Of a stretch of 64,000 nt of DNA, positions 13,572 to 25,919 are shown piece after piece. Position 1 is the first letter of the stretch, and the number at the start of each line of letters is the position of its first letter. The stretch comes from Albugo candida. Lineage: Eukaryota; Oomycota; Peronosporomycetes; Albuginales. Made by a program: the position numbers and the translations under genes. The notes beneath the pieces were generated by a model. The model saw only the letters and a program-made list of their open reading frames with translations, searched no databases and was not told the origin of the DNA. The DNA lies in the NCBI GenBank assembly GCA_040437565.1, contig JBDOQK010000085.1, forward strand, positions 1 to 64,000. Direction: 5' to 3'.

Positions 13572-14367
13572 ATGGCGAGACCAGTCTTTTCGCTGTCGAT
13601 TTTGCTGTTGCTTTCCGCAGTGATCACAGAAAGTGGAAATTTTGGGTCGCAAATGTTGTAATTCCAATGCTAGAAATCGGGAGAGAAGCTAACTTTGTTT
13701 CTGAGCTAGGATCAAATCGATTATTTCGGGTGACCAACAAGGTCAGGGTCCTACAGAAATCGAGGATTTATCTTGGACCGAATCGTCACCACAAAGAAAA
13801 CATGAACAAAAGCCAAAGGAACAAAAAAAGAAGAAAAATCGACGAAAAAAGAAAACTTTGAATGAAGAAGACCCGTCACAAACTGGAGAGCCTACTGCGG
13901 CAGAGGTGTTGCGAAAAAGAGATGATGACTCGAGGATGGATGCAGAAAAAGATGTGGAAGATCCAAACACAATGACATTACGAGAAAAAGAAATGTTTCA
14001 GCTGACGCCATTAAAATCCGAAGGTAACGATGAAGCTATTCAGACACCGGCAGTGTATTCGCAAGAAGGGAAAAAGTTTTTCCGGAAGCAAAATCGGGAA
14101 TGGAGGAGAAAAGTTCCACAAACTGAAGAGGCTGTTGGTACAAAAGAAGTGTTACAACAAGGCTCGAAAACGAATGCAGGAAGAAAAGTGGGAGGAGCAA
14201 AGCCAAGATGGGGAGACGAAGAGGAAGGGAAAGAAATCCAACCAACTCCAGTACGAGTTGGAAAAGGATTGATGGATGTTGATCCACCTCGATCTCAACG
14301 CACCATTGCGTCACCGCATCTTTTGACTATCAGTTCCCCCAATTCGGACCGATTTTCTGAGAAGTAA
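13572..14367 (+). CDS. Secreted lysine-rich protein with NLS-like run, one intron
   Basis: Two exons, 13572-13657 and 13710-14367, give 247 residues. The 52-bp intron has GTAATT at the donor, a GCTAAC branch-like site and a GAGCTAG acceptor, and splicing joins the frames exactly (phase 2). Residues 1-20 (MARPVFSLSILLLLSAVITE) form a clear signal peptide. The mature part is hydrophilic and probably disordered. It has a dense basic run near residues 65-78 (KEQKKKKNRRKKK) that looks like a nuclear localisation signal, followed by acidic and mixed-charge stretches with almost no cysteine. No known domain was recognised. Secretion plus a nuclear-type signal makes it a candidate effector, by inference only. 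It sits alone in gene-poor sequence. Without splicing, the signal peptide frame stops after about 30 codons, so simple ORF calling would miss it. Confidence 0.7.
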
Positions 14368-17300
14368 ACATTGGATGCATGAAATCGAACATTGTGGAGA
14401 TCAATAACTTTGTTTTTACATTCCATTCATGCTTAGCTTGACTGATCTTTGCTGATCCTTTGCGACCATATAACATCATTCTTACGTGATGACATTCAAA
14501 CTTGTTTGCTTTGTAAGGTCAAGCACAAGGATACATTCACTATAAAATTGTATTTGCTATGCCGCAACTTTTACGAATGGCACAAACTGAACCACTTATA
14601 GCAATTTCCGATGTGACTAGTAAACTCACTGGGTAATTGAATGGCTTGTATGCTGAGACGCACCGAACAAGCGCTTTCGAAGTAATTGTGCGCAAACTTC
14701 TTTTCTCAAAAAGTATGTCCTGCTACAAGCGATTTCACATGAATTGTTATAAGGTTCAGCAATGCTATGCATTACTTTTCTCCGGAACAAACAAATGTTA
14801 CGGTAAGGAGTTTATGAGCTGAATTCGAAAGCAGGTCACCCATTTGCTTGGATAAATATAGTTCATTACAGGATACGCAAATTATTGTTTACAAAGAAGA
14901 GATTGGCTCCAGAAATGAGCTTTCTGGTTCAATAAAAAAAACAATGACATAGCTCAAGCTACCAGCACAAGAGTCCTGGACAGCTGATGGTTCTGTGGTA
15001 CATCAAGTGAAAATCTCAATGTTGCACATGATTTTGAGATATTAGAATTCGCAAACATCTGTCGAGTGCGACATCGACCAAAATTCATTAGATTCTCGTG
15101 AATGATGAAGGCTAGAGTTCAGGAAAGCGTCGGCGCAACAAGACGTTAAAGAGTGCATAATGTTTCATTTTCGTACAATCTTCCTCCTTCATATTGTCTA
15201 CTCAAGGACTTTGATTGATGCTTTTTTGACTGGCACGGATGAAATAATTTAAAGGAGTCCGCATTCATTGCAAAATATTCCAGTTTTATATCCACAATAT
15301 AAGAACTATCGAGTAACTATAAGCAAGCTTACGTCGTAATAGATGCGTATCGTTGACATCTATTATATCTCATCCCTGAAAGCTGGTCTTATAGAAGTGC
15401 GTGAAAGTAAGCTGTGCTGAGCGCGTGTCAATTTGGTTAATCGGAAGCATCACCTGCTTGATTAAATCTACCCCATGGTGAGCGAGCCTTGATGCTTAGT
15501 TCTCATGTTCGGATGATAAATTGATTGGTGTAGCAATACTGATGGTAATCATCCATTGTGGCTTTTTCCGATGAAGAAAAACAACATCAAAGTATACTCG
15601 ACACTCTATATAGCAGCGCTCGTGTCATTAATAAGAGATCGGACTCAATTCCGGGGTCTTGCGTATGGAATGATTCGGAACCGAAATCCGCTCAACGTCA
15701 CGGTATTGAGAAAAGTGGAAAATCAAGAGTTCTCGATACATGTGGTGAACTAAGGAATCGAGAAAGAGCAAGCCAAAAAGCTTATTCAGCTGGAAATGTT
15801 TGAACCGTATCGTCTTGGCTGCTATCACCCTGACGCGGACATCGATTTTTGTAATTGCACGCTTTTAGTGAAATGCGCTCCGATTACATTTTCTGTACAG
15901 GCTTTGATTTCGGATCAATCTTTGAAAATGTGCCGGTACTTTTGAAAGTTTTATCTTTTGTTTCTGATACGCACATCATACCGAATCCGCACGTTTGATA
16001 CTCGTTATTGTCGATATTGGTTGAGTTAAGTACTCGCGTTGAAAGCTTGACCGATGTACATCCAGATTCGTGTCAGCGATCAAATTTGGAATGAATGGTA
16101 TCGCTTTTAATTTGGTATTCAGTGGTTCTTAACCTCGACTTGATTTCAGAGCAAATAGATATTCTTAATGATCAAGTTTAATGTATAACATCTTGGCTAG
16201 ATATCTGAACGGATGCTGCATTGACGAAGAAAGCTTATCTCGCATCGAGAGCATTTCAAAATAATATTGCCAGCAATCAAATATTAGACACAGGTGCATG
16301 ATGCGGTGAATCCGAATAGCCACATCTCGAATGATACCGCGTATACTCGTGGCATCTGCTCTGATACTTTTGGATTTCTTGGCGATGTGAACTTGGCCAT
16401 CATGGCTGTAAAAGTTGGCCAATTGTTCACTTTTCCGTTTCCATCACTTGTGGAACTGGCCGAACTTTTTATCAGTCGCTCCTTGAGCAAATCCAATCCA
16501 CTTCGGATCTACTGTGATAAACAAGCAATAGCACTCATCAATATTATACTGCTTTGGTAATGGCGCAACTGTCAGTAGCAGAGGCATTATGTACACCTTG
16601 CTCTGACGCTTTTTCTTTTTGCTGTAGTCGTGAAATCCACAAATGCATTCGCAAGGTCTGATACCAATTATAGCAAATCCTTCCGACGAGGCTCTTCTTC
16701 CACATTTCAATGTCATAAAGCCTCAGCTCAAGAATGCAGCTTCCAAAGCTTCAAAGTCATGGCCAGCGTTCGGTAAATGCAATCGATAGAGAGTGCTTGC
16801 ATGACCATACGGTGTCTGTTAGAGGTGGTTGCAAGGTGAAAATTTTGACGGAAGCATCGTTAACTGTAAAGTGAGTTTGGAGTGTCGAATAGCCCCAGTG
16901 TGATTCGTCAGCTACTTCCACAATTCGATACAAGCACTATGCTTTATCTTGCTCTAGGATTTACAACATCATATTTGATTGACTGGCTACTGTTACCTAT
17001 CATCCATTCGAGCGCGTTTCCGATTTACAAGAAATGCACCGCATTTGCACATTCCAGTTTTTGATCACGATTGATTTCCAAAAAAAAGCGATTGACTACA
17101 AAACCTCAGGGAACAGAATCGACGGTAGAACTGTCGGATGGTGTGAACGTTAGCGTATCGTGCTGATCAATGGAAAGAGCGTATTAATTTAATAATTTTA
17201 GCGGTGAAATATGTCGTCAGGTGTCATATTCCAGTCTGAGTTATTGATGCAACAGATTGCGGTTTGATTAGACAAAAAATGACACGGAAAGCGGAACAGT

Positions 17301-18628
17301 TTTGGCAATTTGTACCGCACCAGTTCATGGAAAAGATTATCCATCATATGAATCTTGTAATTTCGATATAGAATAGATTTTCTTAGATTTTTTATCAGAA
17401 ATGCAGAACGCTTAGAACCTGCTTCTTAAAAGTAGCTCGGGGAAGTTGGACTTACTACCTACAGCTTTGGTGCTACGTAACTTTTTACAAGATGCTCTGT
17501 TCTTTACTCATACTTTACGCTTTCAATGCATATCGTGCTTTTCCGTTATCACTCCTTATCGGTACAGAACAACTCAGTCAAGGAGCAACTGAAGCAATGC
17601 GGCGCGCGCGATTGACTAGGGAGAAGCAGTCAAGATGCTTACAATTCCTTTACATCAGTGATGTTACCCAATATCTTACTGAATCGCAAGACTTTCGGGT
17701 GAAGTGACGGCGCTGGTACTATTACTAAGCGCCGGCCGGCGCGAAACATGATGAAGACGTTTAGTCTCTGCTGCTTTTGGAACCAACCAACGTGCAAATT
17801 GTGATTGCATTGTCTCGCATGATTCCAACCGCATAGGCGACAACGCAAATGCTCATATGATTTGTATATATCTGAAGTACTCGGTCGATATCTTGCATGA
17901 ACAGCTAATACTTTTCATTTCAAATCTTCTCTTGCAAATCCAATGGACCGGAGATAATTAACGCTAAGCTCGGGATGATCGCCATACTAATAGCAGAGTA
18001 TAGTAGCGCCGCGCCTACTACTTCTTCAAGAAGCATTATCGCAGTACCTTTTATATAAATATGTGCAATCTTCAAATCCGAAAGATATCACGTTCGCATA
18101 GTTGAATTTTTTCTTAATGCAAATATGTTCTGCGGTCCATACAAAAGCTAGACGGGTGGCGCAGGGGCATTGCAACAGGAATTGATGTATTTGGCCGCTT
18201 CCTCGGAGGCTATTGAATTCTTTCAAAAATCACTTAGGAATCTAGTTGCCGCTCCTGAGTCGTATCCCGCGGTATATGCGACTTCTGGTTATAAAGGAGT
18301 ATTTGAAGCGTTCCGACATAATCTTATGGAGTTAATATTGGGATGCTGTTTGATTCGATGATTCTCCAGCTTCAAAATACTTGACATGAATTTGCTAGTT
18401 TTCTTTCACCAAATGCGCATATCGGTACGTAAATGGCACCCGAAGTAGAGGTTGGAGCTATAAGCCACGCAAGAAGTGCTTCTTTAGTATGCATAGCATC
18501 GTCATCAGACACCAAGGCCACCGACGTATTCTTTTTTCGACCATTGATTACCATCCAATTTCGTTTTGGAATCAATGTCACGTTTGAGATGCAAACAGAA
18601 CTTCTCGTACGTGATGTCGTGTGAAACC
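14368..18628. other. Gene-poor stretch, nothing recognised
   Basis: Short frames only, none with a family motif or a convincing exon chain. The sequence is AT-leaning and stop-rich on both strands. A faint resemblance to a Copia RNase H segment near 16.49-16.54 kb was judged too weak to call. The 3' part of the preceding transcript probably lies in the first few hundred bases. Confidence 0.5.
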
Positions 18629-20302
18629 CATCTGTTCGATGATATCATTCACTCTGATCATTGTGCAGGCACATATTGACTTCTACACGGTAAAGCATCA
18701 CATCAATAACTTTATACGATGTTCCTGTACATTATAGGGTCAAATGCGCAGCTGGGAGACTATATAGAGGTTAGATGTTCTTTGAAGCAACAGCGAGCTT
18801 TATGAATTTCTGTATGGAAAGTTGATCGTTGCGAAGTCGAAGACAAACGCGAGCACATAATACTTATCTAGAACCTGTGTATGATGCACTTAGTTTTGTA
18901 AGCTGCTTCCCGTCTATCAGATTTCTAGCTTGTTATTACATCCGCCTTTTATATCACATCGTTGATTTGTTGAACTGAAAAATCTGAGAATTTATGAACC
19001 AACCGATCTAAGTCCATTACTTTGCTTATACCTGGAGCTTATGCAAGAAGTATGCACCGCATCAGCAGACCAGCAGTTATACACTTGAGGCGTCTTTTTT
19101 TGGTTGGCTCGAAAAGTAACCATAATTTGCAAGCTTTCCGGGTCCAACTCGACAAGACTTAGAAGTCATCTGATGACCAGGAATGTTAGTCTGCTAAGGT
19201 TCTCTATTCCGTACCTGAGCCCAGCTTATGGAACATTCTCCTTACGATGCATCACCTTAGTGCTCAAATAAAGTTCAAACTGGGTCCACTTGCTCCTAAC
19301 GAGGGGTTACGAAGGATAGAGACGCGCTCTAGCGCTCAAGAAAGCAAGGAGACACTGTATCTCTTTGCCAATGGGAACGTTTGATGAAAAAGAAATACCA
19401 GTATTGCATGATAGTTACGAGTGTCCCAGCTGTTGAATCGCTAATCGTACCATCAATAGGAGCAGCCCCGACGATACTAGAAATAATAAGCAGAGCCGCG
19501 TGATCGACGAACCGGACAGCAAGGTTGTAAACTTGAATCGATAGAAATGCTGTGGGTGTACGATTTGAGCTCTTTTAAGGGGTGATCGATTTCATCTATG
19601 TAGTTCCTACAAAAGGTAATTCACTTGGCTAGCAGTGATCAGGTTCAACATCAAAAGGATTTGGTTCAAGGAGAGGGAATCAAAACGGCGTGAGTATATA
19701 TTATCTTCCTGACGATTCGACACTCAAGTGATGCTCAGCGACGCGTATAGTGATACCGATTGCAAGATATCTAGCACAATTGGGTTGATTCGCCAAGCAC
19801 GAGAGCTTATTTGCATCAAGCACAAACAAGACAGCTTTCAAGAAGAGGAGCGCCAGAGAAGTTTGCAGCTTTGTGTTAGAATTCCAATTAAGATCGGAGG
19901 GATCAGCTCAGCAAAAGTGACAAATATCCTAAACAGTTGATTTGGCGTTTTTGTCATTGGCCACCTGTCGAAATCGCACATAAGTTCGTCAAAATATGAT
20001 CGCCGCAAAGGCCTCAGAAGCCTCTTACATCCGTACTAGCAGTACTTCAATCTTGACACGATAGTGGATGATAAATATACTGCTAAAAGAAAACTCCAGA
20101 AGGCTAAATCTCAAAACGTGTGGTCGGTGAAAAGGTTTTCTTTCCCAACTTCCTTAAGAGGGAAACGATAGATTTGGACCAAATTAATATGGCTATGGCA
20201 TCAGGTACGATGTACAAACGTGGTCTCAGGAAAAAATTTCAAAGAAGTTAACGCCGAAAAACATATTGAAAAAAAACACTATCACATCTTCGGCAAGGGG
20301 AA

Positions 20303-20932
20303 TTATCCAATGTGGATGTTTACCGACAAGCAGAGAATAAGGACAATCAGGATTGGGATGATGGCGACGACAATTTCAGCTGTTGCATCGGAAATTCCAA
20401 CTTTGATCAGAGCTGCGACGTCGATACTTTTGAATAATCCAAGGAATACTTCCAAATCAACGATCGGAGCAACAATAGCTGATAAATTCACAGCGCTGAA
20501 AATGCTTTGACCGTAAGATTTGAGTCCATCCATACTGTTGATTGGAGATCCAATGCCACCCGGAAGTACGATTCTAGCATTTACAAATGCGACGATCGCA
20601 ATAATTGCAGCATCCATAGAGATGCAAGCTTTCCCCACCAAAGGGTTCAGATATATTTCAAGGATGACCAGAATGACTCCCGCTGCATCAGTTTTACAAC
20701 TCGACTCCAACTCTGAATCTTTTTTCGAAGGGGTGCATTTTGTTACGAAATTCTTGATGGGCTCGGCAATGTGGCCATCGTGGGCAGCACAGAATGAGTT
20801 TTGAAGAAAATGCGATGCAGGTGCGAGCGAGGGGATAGTCGGTAGAGATTGGTCGAGAGCGCGGAATGCGTTCTGTGCATTCCCAATTGCGAGAAGTGAA
20901 ACGCCGCTGAAGAGTGCACTTTTGATAAACAT
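20303..20932 (-). CDS. Predicted secreted/membrane protein, tandem copy A
   Basis: A single open frame of 209 codons from an ATG at 20932. The first ~20 residues (MFIKSALFSGVSLLAIGNAQ) look like a signal peptide. A region with four cysteines follows (FCAAHDGHI, TKCTPSKK, SSCKTD, KACISMD). The second half is strongly hydrophobic, with several segments that could be membrane or amphipathic helices, ending in IVVAIIPILIVLILCLSVNI. I do not recognise the family; it is not an elicitin or a CHxC protein by its visible pattern. A near-identical copy lies at 22902-23255 in the next tandem unit. Recent duplication with the coding sequence kept intact suggests a working gene. A surface or secreted role is inference. 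Confidence 0.65.
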   Translation of the reverse strand: MFIKSALFSGVSLLAIGNAQNAFRALDQSLPTIPSLAPASHFLQNSFCAAHDGHIAEPIKNFVTKCTPSKKDSELESSCKTDAAGVILVILEIYLNPLVGKACISMDAAIIAIVAFVNARIVLPGGIGSPINSMDGLKSYGQSIFSAVNLSAIVAPIVDLEVFLGLFKSIDVAALIKVGISDATAEIVVAIIPILIVLILCLSVNIHIG

Positions 20933-22901
20933 TGCTGTATTGATGTTTTGGTGATGTACTGGGTCGAAGTTGGAAACAGAAGTGATCTCTGCATCGATTT
21001 TGGATGGGGAGAACGTGGAAACCAGCTGGGCGTTACAAAGACTGCCTTTGAAGCATTACTAACTTTCTAGCACTGATATTTGTTCTCAACCGTATAAGCT
21101 GTGTTGAAACCAGAAGGAGTAATGCACGCAACGCAAAGTGCACGACGTCATGGAGCATAACGTTGTGAGTTATTGATTGGGTAATAGTCGGTAATCAATA
21201 CGTTAGGCACATGTTTTGTTGCGAATTAGTTTCGATCAATGAGTGATGGACAGGTTGAGTTGTACACTCGATAAAGTAATGGTGCATGGCTTCAATCACC
21301 AATCGCAAGTTGTGGTACATGATTATCGCAATGAATTGCATCTGTTCGATGATTTCAATCACTCTGATATTTGTGCAGGCAAATATTGACTTCAACACGG
21401 TAAAGCATCACATAAATAACTTCATACGATGTTTGTGTTCATTATAGGGTCAATAGCGCAGTTGGGAAACTTTCCAGAGGTGAGATGTTCTTTGAAGCAA
21501 CAATGAGCTCTGTAAATTTCTGTTCGGAAACTTGATCGTTGCAAAGACGAAGACAAACGCGAGCACATAACACTTCTCTAGAACCTGTGTAGGATGCACT
21601 TAGTTTTGTAAGCTCTGTCCCGTCTATCAGATTTCTAGCTTGGTATTACATCCGCCTTTTATATCGCATCTCTAATTTGTTGAACTGAATAATCTGAGAA
21701 ATTATAAATCAAGCGACGTGAGTCCAATACTTTGCTTATATCTGGAGCATATGCAAGAAGTATGACACCGCTTCAGCAGACCAGCAATTATACGCTTGAG
21801 GCTTCTTTTTTGTTTGGCTCGAAAAGTAACCATAATTTAGATGCTTTCCGGATTCAACTCGACAAGACTTAGTAGTCCTCTGATTAGTCTTTGATGACCA
21901 CGAATGTTAGTCTGCTAAGGTCCTTATTCCGTACCTGAGCTCAGATATGAACATTATCCTTACGATGCATCACCTTAATGGTCAATAAAGTTCGGACTGG
22001 GGCCGTATCCAGAAGTAAATAAACTAGAGCCGCGTAATCGACGAATCAATCAGCATGGTTGTAAACTTGAAGTGATAGAGATGCTGTGAGTGTACAATTT
22101 GAGCTTTTTGAGGGGATGATGGATTTCATCTATGTACTTTCTACAAAAGGCAATCGACTTGGCTAGACGTGATCAGATTAAAAATTGAAAGGTTTTGGTT
22201 CAAGAGGATGGGATCAAAGCAGCTTGAGTAGATTCCATCTTCCTGCAGATTCTACACTCAAGTAACATCATGCTTTTCAGGCCTAGGCTCTGAAATAAAG
22301 TTGTTCGTGAAGTCATCAAAGAATGCTCAACGACGCGTATGGTGATATCGACTGAAAGATATCTAACACAATTGAGATGAATCGTCAAGCATCAAAGCTC
22401 ATTTGTGATTTGCACAACCAAGAGAGCTTGCAAGGAGAAGAGCGCCAGACAAGTTTGCAGCTTTTTTGTTTCAATACCAGCCATGATCGGAGAGGTCTGT
22501 TCAGCAAAAACCACAAATTTCCTGTGCAATAATTTTGGCGATTTTTTCACTAGCCATTTGTCGAAACCGCACGTAATTTCGTCAAAGATACGTTCGCCGC
22601 AAAGGCCTCAGAAGCCTCTTACATCCGTACTAGTAGTACTTCAATTTTGACACGATAATGGATGATGAAGATACTGCTAAAAGAAAACTCCAAGAGGGTG
22701 AACCTCAAAATTTGTGGTCGGTGAAGAGGTTTTCTTTCCTATGAATTCTCAAGAGGGAAACGATACATTTGGATCAAATCAGTATGGCAGCAGGTACGAT
22801 GTGCAAACGTGATCTCAATAAAAAGGTTCGAAAAATTTAACGTTGAAAAGCATATTGCAAAAAAAAACTATTACATTTGGGTTCGTCTCTAGTACGGGGA
22901 A

Positions 22902-23255
22902 TTATCCAATGTGGATGTTTACCGACAAGCAAAGGATAAGAACAATCAGGATTGGGATGATGGCGACGACGATTTCAGCTGTTGCATCGGAAATTCCAAC
23001 TTTGATCAGAGCTGCGACGTCGATACTTTTGAATAATCCAAGGAATACTTCCAAATCAACGATCGGAGNNNNNNNNNNNNNNNNNNNNNNNNNNNNNNNN
23101 NNNNNNNNNNNNNNNNNNNNNNNNNNNNNNNNNNNNNNNNNNNNNNNNNNNNNNNNNNNNNNNNNNNNAGATTGGTCGAGAGCGCGGAATGCGTTCTGTG
23201 CATTCCCAATTGCGAGAAGGGAAACGCCGCTGAAGAGTGCACTTTTGATAAACAT
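22902..23255 (-). CDS. Predicted secreted/membrane protein, tandem copy B (gapped)
   Basis: Second copy of the gene at 20303-20932, in tandem unit B. The visible N-terminal 29 codons and C-terminal ~55 codons translate to the same residues as copy A. The middle lies in the 100-N gap 23069-23168, which by comparison should stand for about 375 bp. Start and stop codons match those of copy A. Whether the centre is intact cannot be seen. If the gap holds the expected sequence, this is a complete 209-residue paralogue. Confidence 0.55.
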   Translation of the reverse strand: MFIKSALFSGVSLLAIGNAQNAFRALDQSXXXXXXXXXXXXXXXXXXXXXXXXXXXXXXXXXXPIVDLEVFLGLFKSIDVAALIKVGISDATAEIVVAIIPILIVLILCLSVNIHIG

Positions 23256-24387
23256 TGCTGTATTGATGTTTTGTTGATGTACTGGGTCGAAGTTGGAAAT
23301 AGAAGTGATCTCTGCATCGATTTTGGATGGGGGAGAACGAGGAAACCAGCTGGGCGTTACAAAGACTACCTTTGAAGCATTACTAACTTTCTAGCACTGA
23401 TATTTGTTCTCACCAGTATAAGCTGAGTTGAAACCAGAAGGAGTAATGTACGCAACGCAAAGTGCACGACGCCATGGAGCATAATGTTGTGAGTTATTGA
23501 TTGGGTAATAGTGCAGTAATCAATACGTTAGTCACATGTTTTGTTGCGAACTAGTTTCGATCAATGAGTGATGGACATGTTGAGTTGTACATTCGGTAAA
23601 GTAAGGGTGCATGGCTTCAATCACTAAAATCGCGCAAGTTGCGGTGCATGCTTATCGCGATAAATCGCATCTCTTCGAAGATTTCATTCACTCTGATCAT
23701 TATGCAGGCACATATTGATTCTACACGGTAAAGCATCACACCAATAACTTTATACGATGTTCCTGTATATTATAGGGTCGAATGCGCAGCTGGGAGACTC
23801 TCTACAGGCTAGTTGTTCTTTGAAGCAACAGCGAGCTTTAGGAATTTCTGTATGGAAACTTGATCGCTGCAAAGACGAAGACAAACGCGAGCACATAATA
23901 CTTATCTAGAACCTGCGTAGGATGCAATTCTAGTTTTGTAAGCTCTTTCCCGTCTATCAGATTTCTAGCTTGGTATTACATCCGCCTTTTATATCGCATC
24001 GTTGATTTATTGAACTGATAAATCTGAGAATCTATGAAATCGCAGTAACATAATCACATGCACATCGTTTTTTCACTGCATGGATTGTAAAGTGGCCATC
24101 AGTGTGCGTTATTTACACTGAACGGTGATTCTCATCAAGGAAATACTTTGAGTGCCAGCGAGCCCATGAAATTGCTATCAACACACTTGGGTGCAAAATG
24201 GATTTTTTCTATTGCTTGTGACATAGCTTGGTACACCACAGGCAAAGCAAAGATGCACCATAATTGATGCACATTTTAGTGTGCCGTACACACTACAAAA
24301 CCTTAAACCATGAGATTGTTCTAGTCGATGAACCCATTCGTTGATTTTACGTTATAAATGTCCAATTAAATTCATCGACTAGATATC

Positions 24388-24548
24388 ATGCACGAGCGTT
24401 TTCTATGCGTTGCACTACGAAGTCGAAACACTGTATCGCTCTACACGCGCGGCCATCGCCCTCCTCCGCCTCCATTTGCTCGACTTCCTCCCCCTAAGAA
24501 CCGTCTCCACGAAGATATTGAGTTAGTATGGAATGACGGTGTCGCACC
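24388..24548 (+). other. Duplicated 5' end of the NDUFB8-like gene (assembly overlap)
   Basis: The first 161 bp of the coding sequence at 25280 appears here up to the gap 24549-24648. The whole block 23757-24548 is repeated, with no difference I could find, at 24649-25440. A break in the middle of a codon at the gap and exact repetition point to two overlapping contig ends that were not merged, not a second gene. Confidence 0.75.
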
Positions 24549-25279
24549 NNNNNNNNNNNNNNNNNNNNNNNNNNNNNNNNNNNNNNNNNNNNNNNNNNNN
24601 NNNNNNNNNNNNNNNNNNNNNNNNNNNNNNNNNNNNNNNNNNNNNNNNATGTTCCTGTATATTATAGGGTCGAATGCGCAGCTGGGAGACTCTCTACAGG
24701 CTAGTTGTTCTTTGAAGCAACAGCGAGCTTTAGGAATTTCTGTATGGAAACTTGATCGCTGCAAAGACGAAGACAAACGCGAGCACATAATACTTATCTA
24801 GAACCTGCGTAGGATGCAATTCTAGTTTTGTAAGCTCTTTCCCGTCTATCAGATTTCTAGCTTGGTATTACATCCGCCTTTTATATCGCATCGTTGATTT
24901 ATTGAACTGATAAATCTGAGAATCTATGAAATCGCAGTAACATAATCACATGCACATCGTTTTTTCACTGCATGGATTGTAAAGTGGCCATCAGTGTGCG
25001 TTATTTACACTGAACGGTGATTCTCATCAAGGAAATACTTTGAGTGCCAGCGAGCCCATGAAATTGCTATCAACACACTTGGGTGCAAAATGGATTTTTT
25101 CTATTGCTTGTGACATAGCTTGGTACACCACAGGCAAAGCAAAGATGCACCATAATTGATGCACATTTTAGTGTGCCGTACACACTACAAAACCTTAAAC
25201 CATGAGATTGTTCTAGTCGATGAACCCATTCGTTGATTTTACGTTATAAATGTCCAATTAAATTCATCGACTAGATATC

Positions 25280-25719
25280 ATGCACGAGCGTTTTCTATGC
25301 GTTGCACTACGAAGTCGAAACACTGTATCGCTCTACACGCGCGGCCATCGCCCTCCTCCGCCTCCATTTGCTCGACTTCCTCCCCCTAAGAACCGTCTCC
25401 ACGAAGATATTGAGTTAGTATGGAATGACGGTGTCGCACCGGAGACATTTATCGATTTCGAGGCTTCCCATATTGGAAAATATCAGGCGCTCGCCCATTG
25501 GCTGCTCGCTTTTTCGGGTCTAGCTTCTATTATGGGCATTGTGGCACTATATGATCCAGAATCCATGCGCCAAGCGGTGAGAAAAGTCGAAATGTTAAGG
25601 ATTAATGATGATGCTCTGTTACTTTCACTTAGGAATTCCGAAGAAACTGCTTGCCCGACTTACGATGGGAATTGGGTCAAATTGAAGCTCCCGAAAGCGA
25701 AATCACTTCTGAGAGTTAA
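25280..25719 (+). CDS. Probable mitochondrial complex I subunit NDUFB8 (ASHI)
   Basis: Two exons, 25280-25576 and 25633-25719, encode 127 residues. The 56-bp intron (GTGAGA...CACTTAG) joins MRQA to EFRRNCLPDLRWELG and leads directly to a stop at 25717-25719. The N-terminus is basic with hydroxylated residues and looks like a mitochondrial presequence (MHERFLCVALRSRNTVSLY), followed by a proline run. A single membrane span lies near residues 70-92 (ALAHWLLAFSGLASIMGIV). The layout of WxDG, one membrane helix, then a short R-A-(V)-x-R tail with DLRxELG resembles non-animal NDUFB8/ASHI subunits, which belong to the membrane arm of NADH:ubiquinone oxidoreductase. The last 100 bp is repeated after the gap 25720-25819. 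The family match is by pattern only; it could be another small complex I accessory subunit. Confidence 0.5.
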
Positions 25720-25919
25720 NNNNNNNNNNNNNNNNNNNNNNNNNNNNNNNNNNNNNNNNNNNNNNNNNNNNNNNNNNNNNNNNNNNNNNNNNNNNNNNNN
25801 NNNNNNNNNNNNNNNNNNNTTACTTTCACTTAGGAATTCCGAAGAAACTGCTTGCCCGACTTACGATGGGAATTGGGTCAAATTGAAGCTCCCGAAAGCG
25901 AAATCACTTCTGAGAGTTA

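Larger units (their letters stand above)
18629..24036. repeat. Tandem array of a ~2.7 kb unit, two and a part copies
   Basis: The same sequence starts at 18629, 21339 and 23668, each time with CATCT(G/C)TTCGA followed by CACTCTGATCAT or similar, and the repeats are in the same orientation. Unit A is 18629-21338. Unit B is 21339-23667 and contains a 100-N gap where about 375 bp of unit A is missing. Unit C is only the first ~370 bp (to about 24036), after which it runs into the promoter side of the NDUFB8-like gene. Units A and B each carry one copy of the secreted hydrophobic protein gene on the minus strand. Small substitutions and indels separate the units outside the gene, while the visible gene parts are almost unchanged. 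Confidence 0.85.

Noticed and set aside
16284-16716. Possible Copia RNase H trace (PLRIYCDKQAIALIN)
   Set aside because: Only about 15 residues resemble the family, with no supporting motif on either side.
20467-20932. Elicitin or CHxC-type effector identity for the tandem secreted protein
   Set aside because: The cysteine spacing and the long hydrophobic second half fit neither pattern.
24388-25440. Second NDUFB8-like gene copy
   Set aside because: The repeated block is identical as far as I can see and is cut by the gap in mid-codon; an unmerged contig overlap explains it better than a gene duplication.
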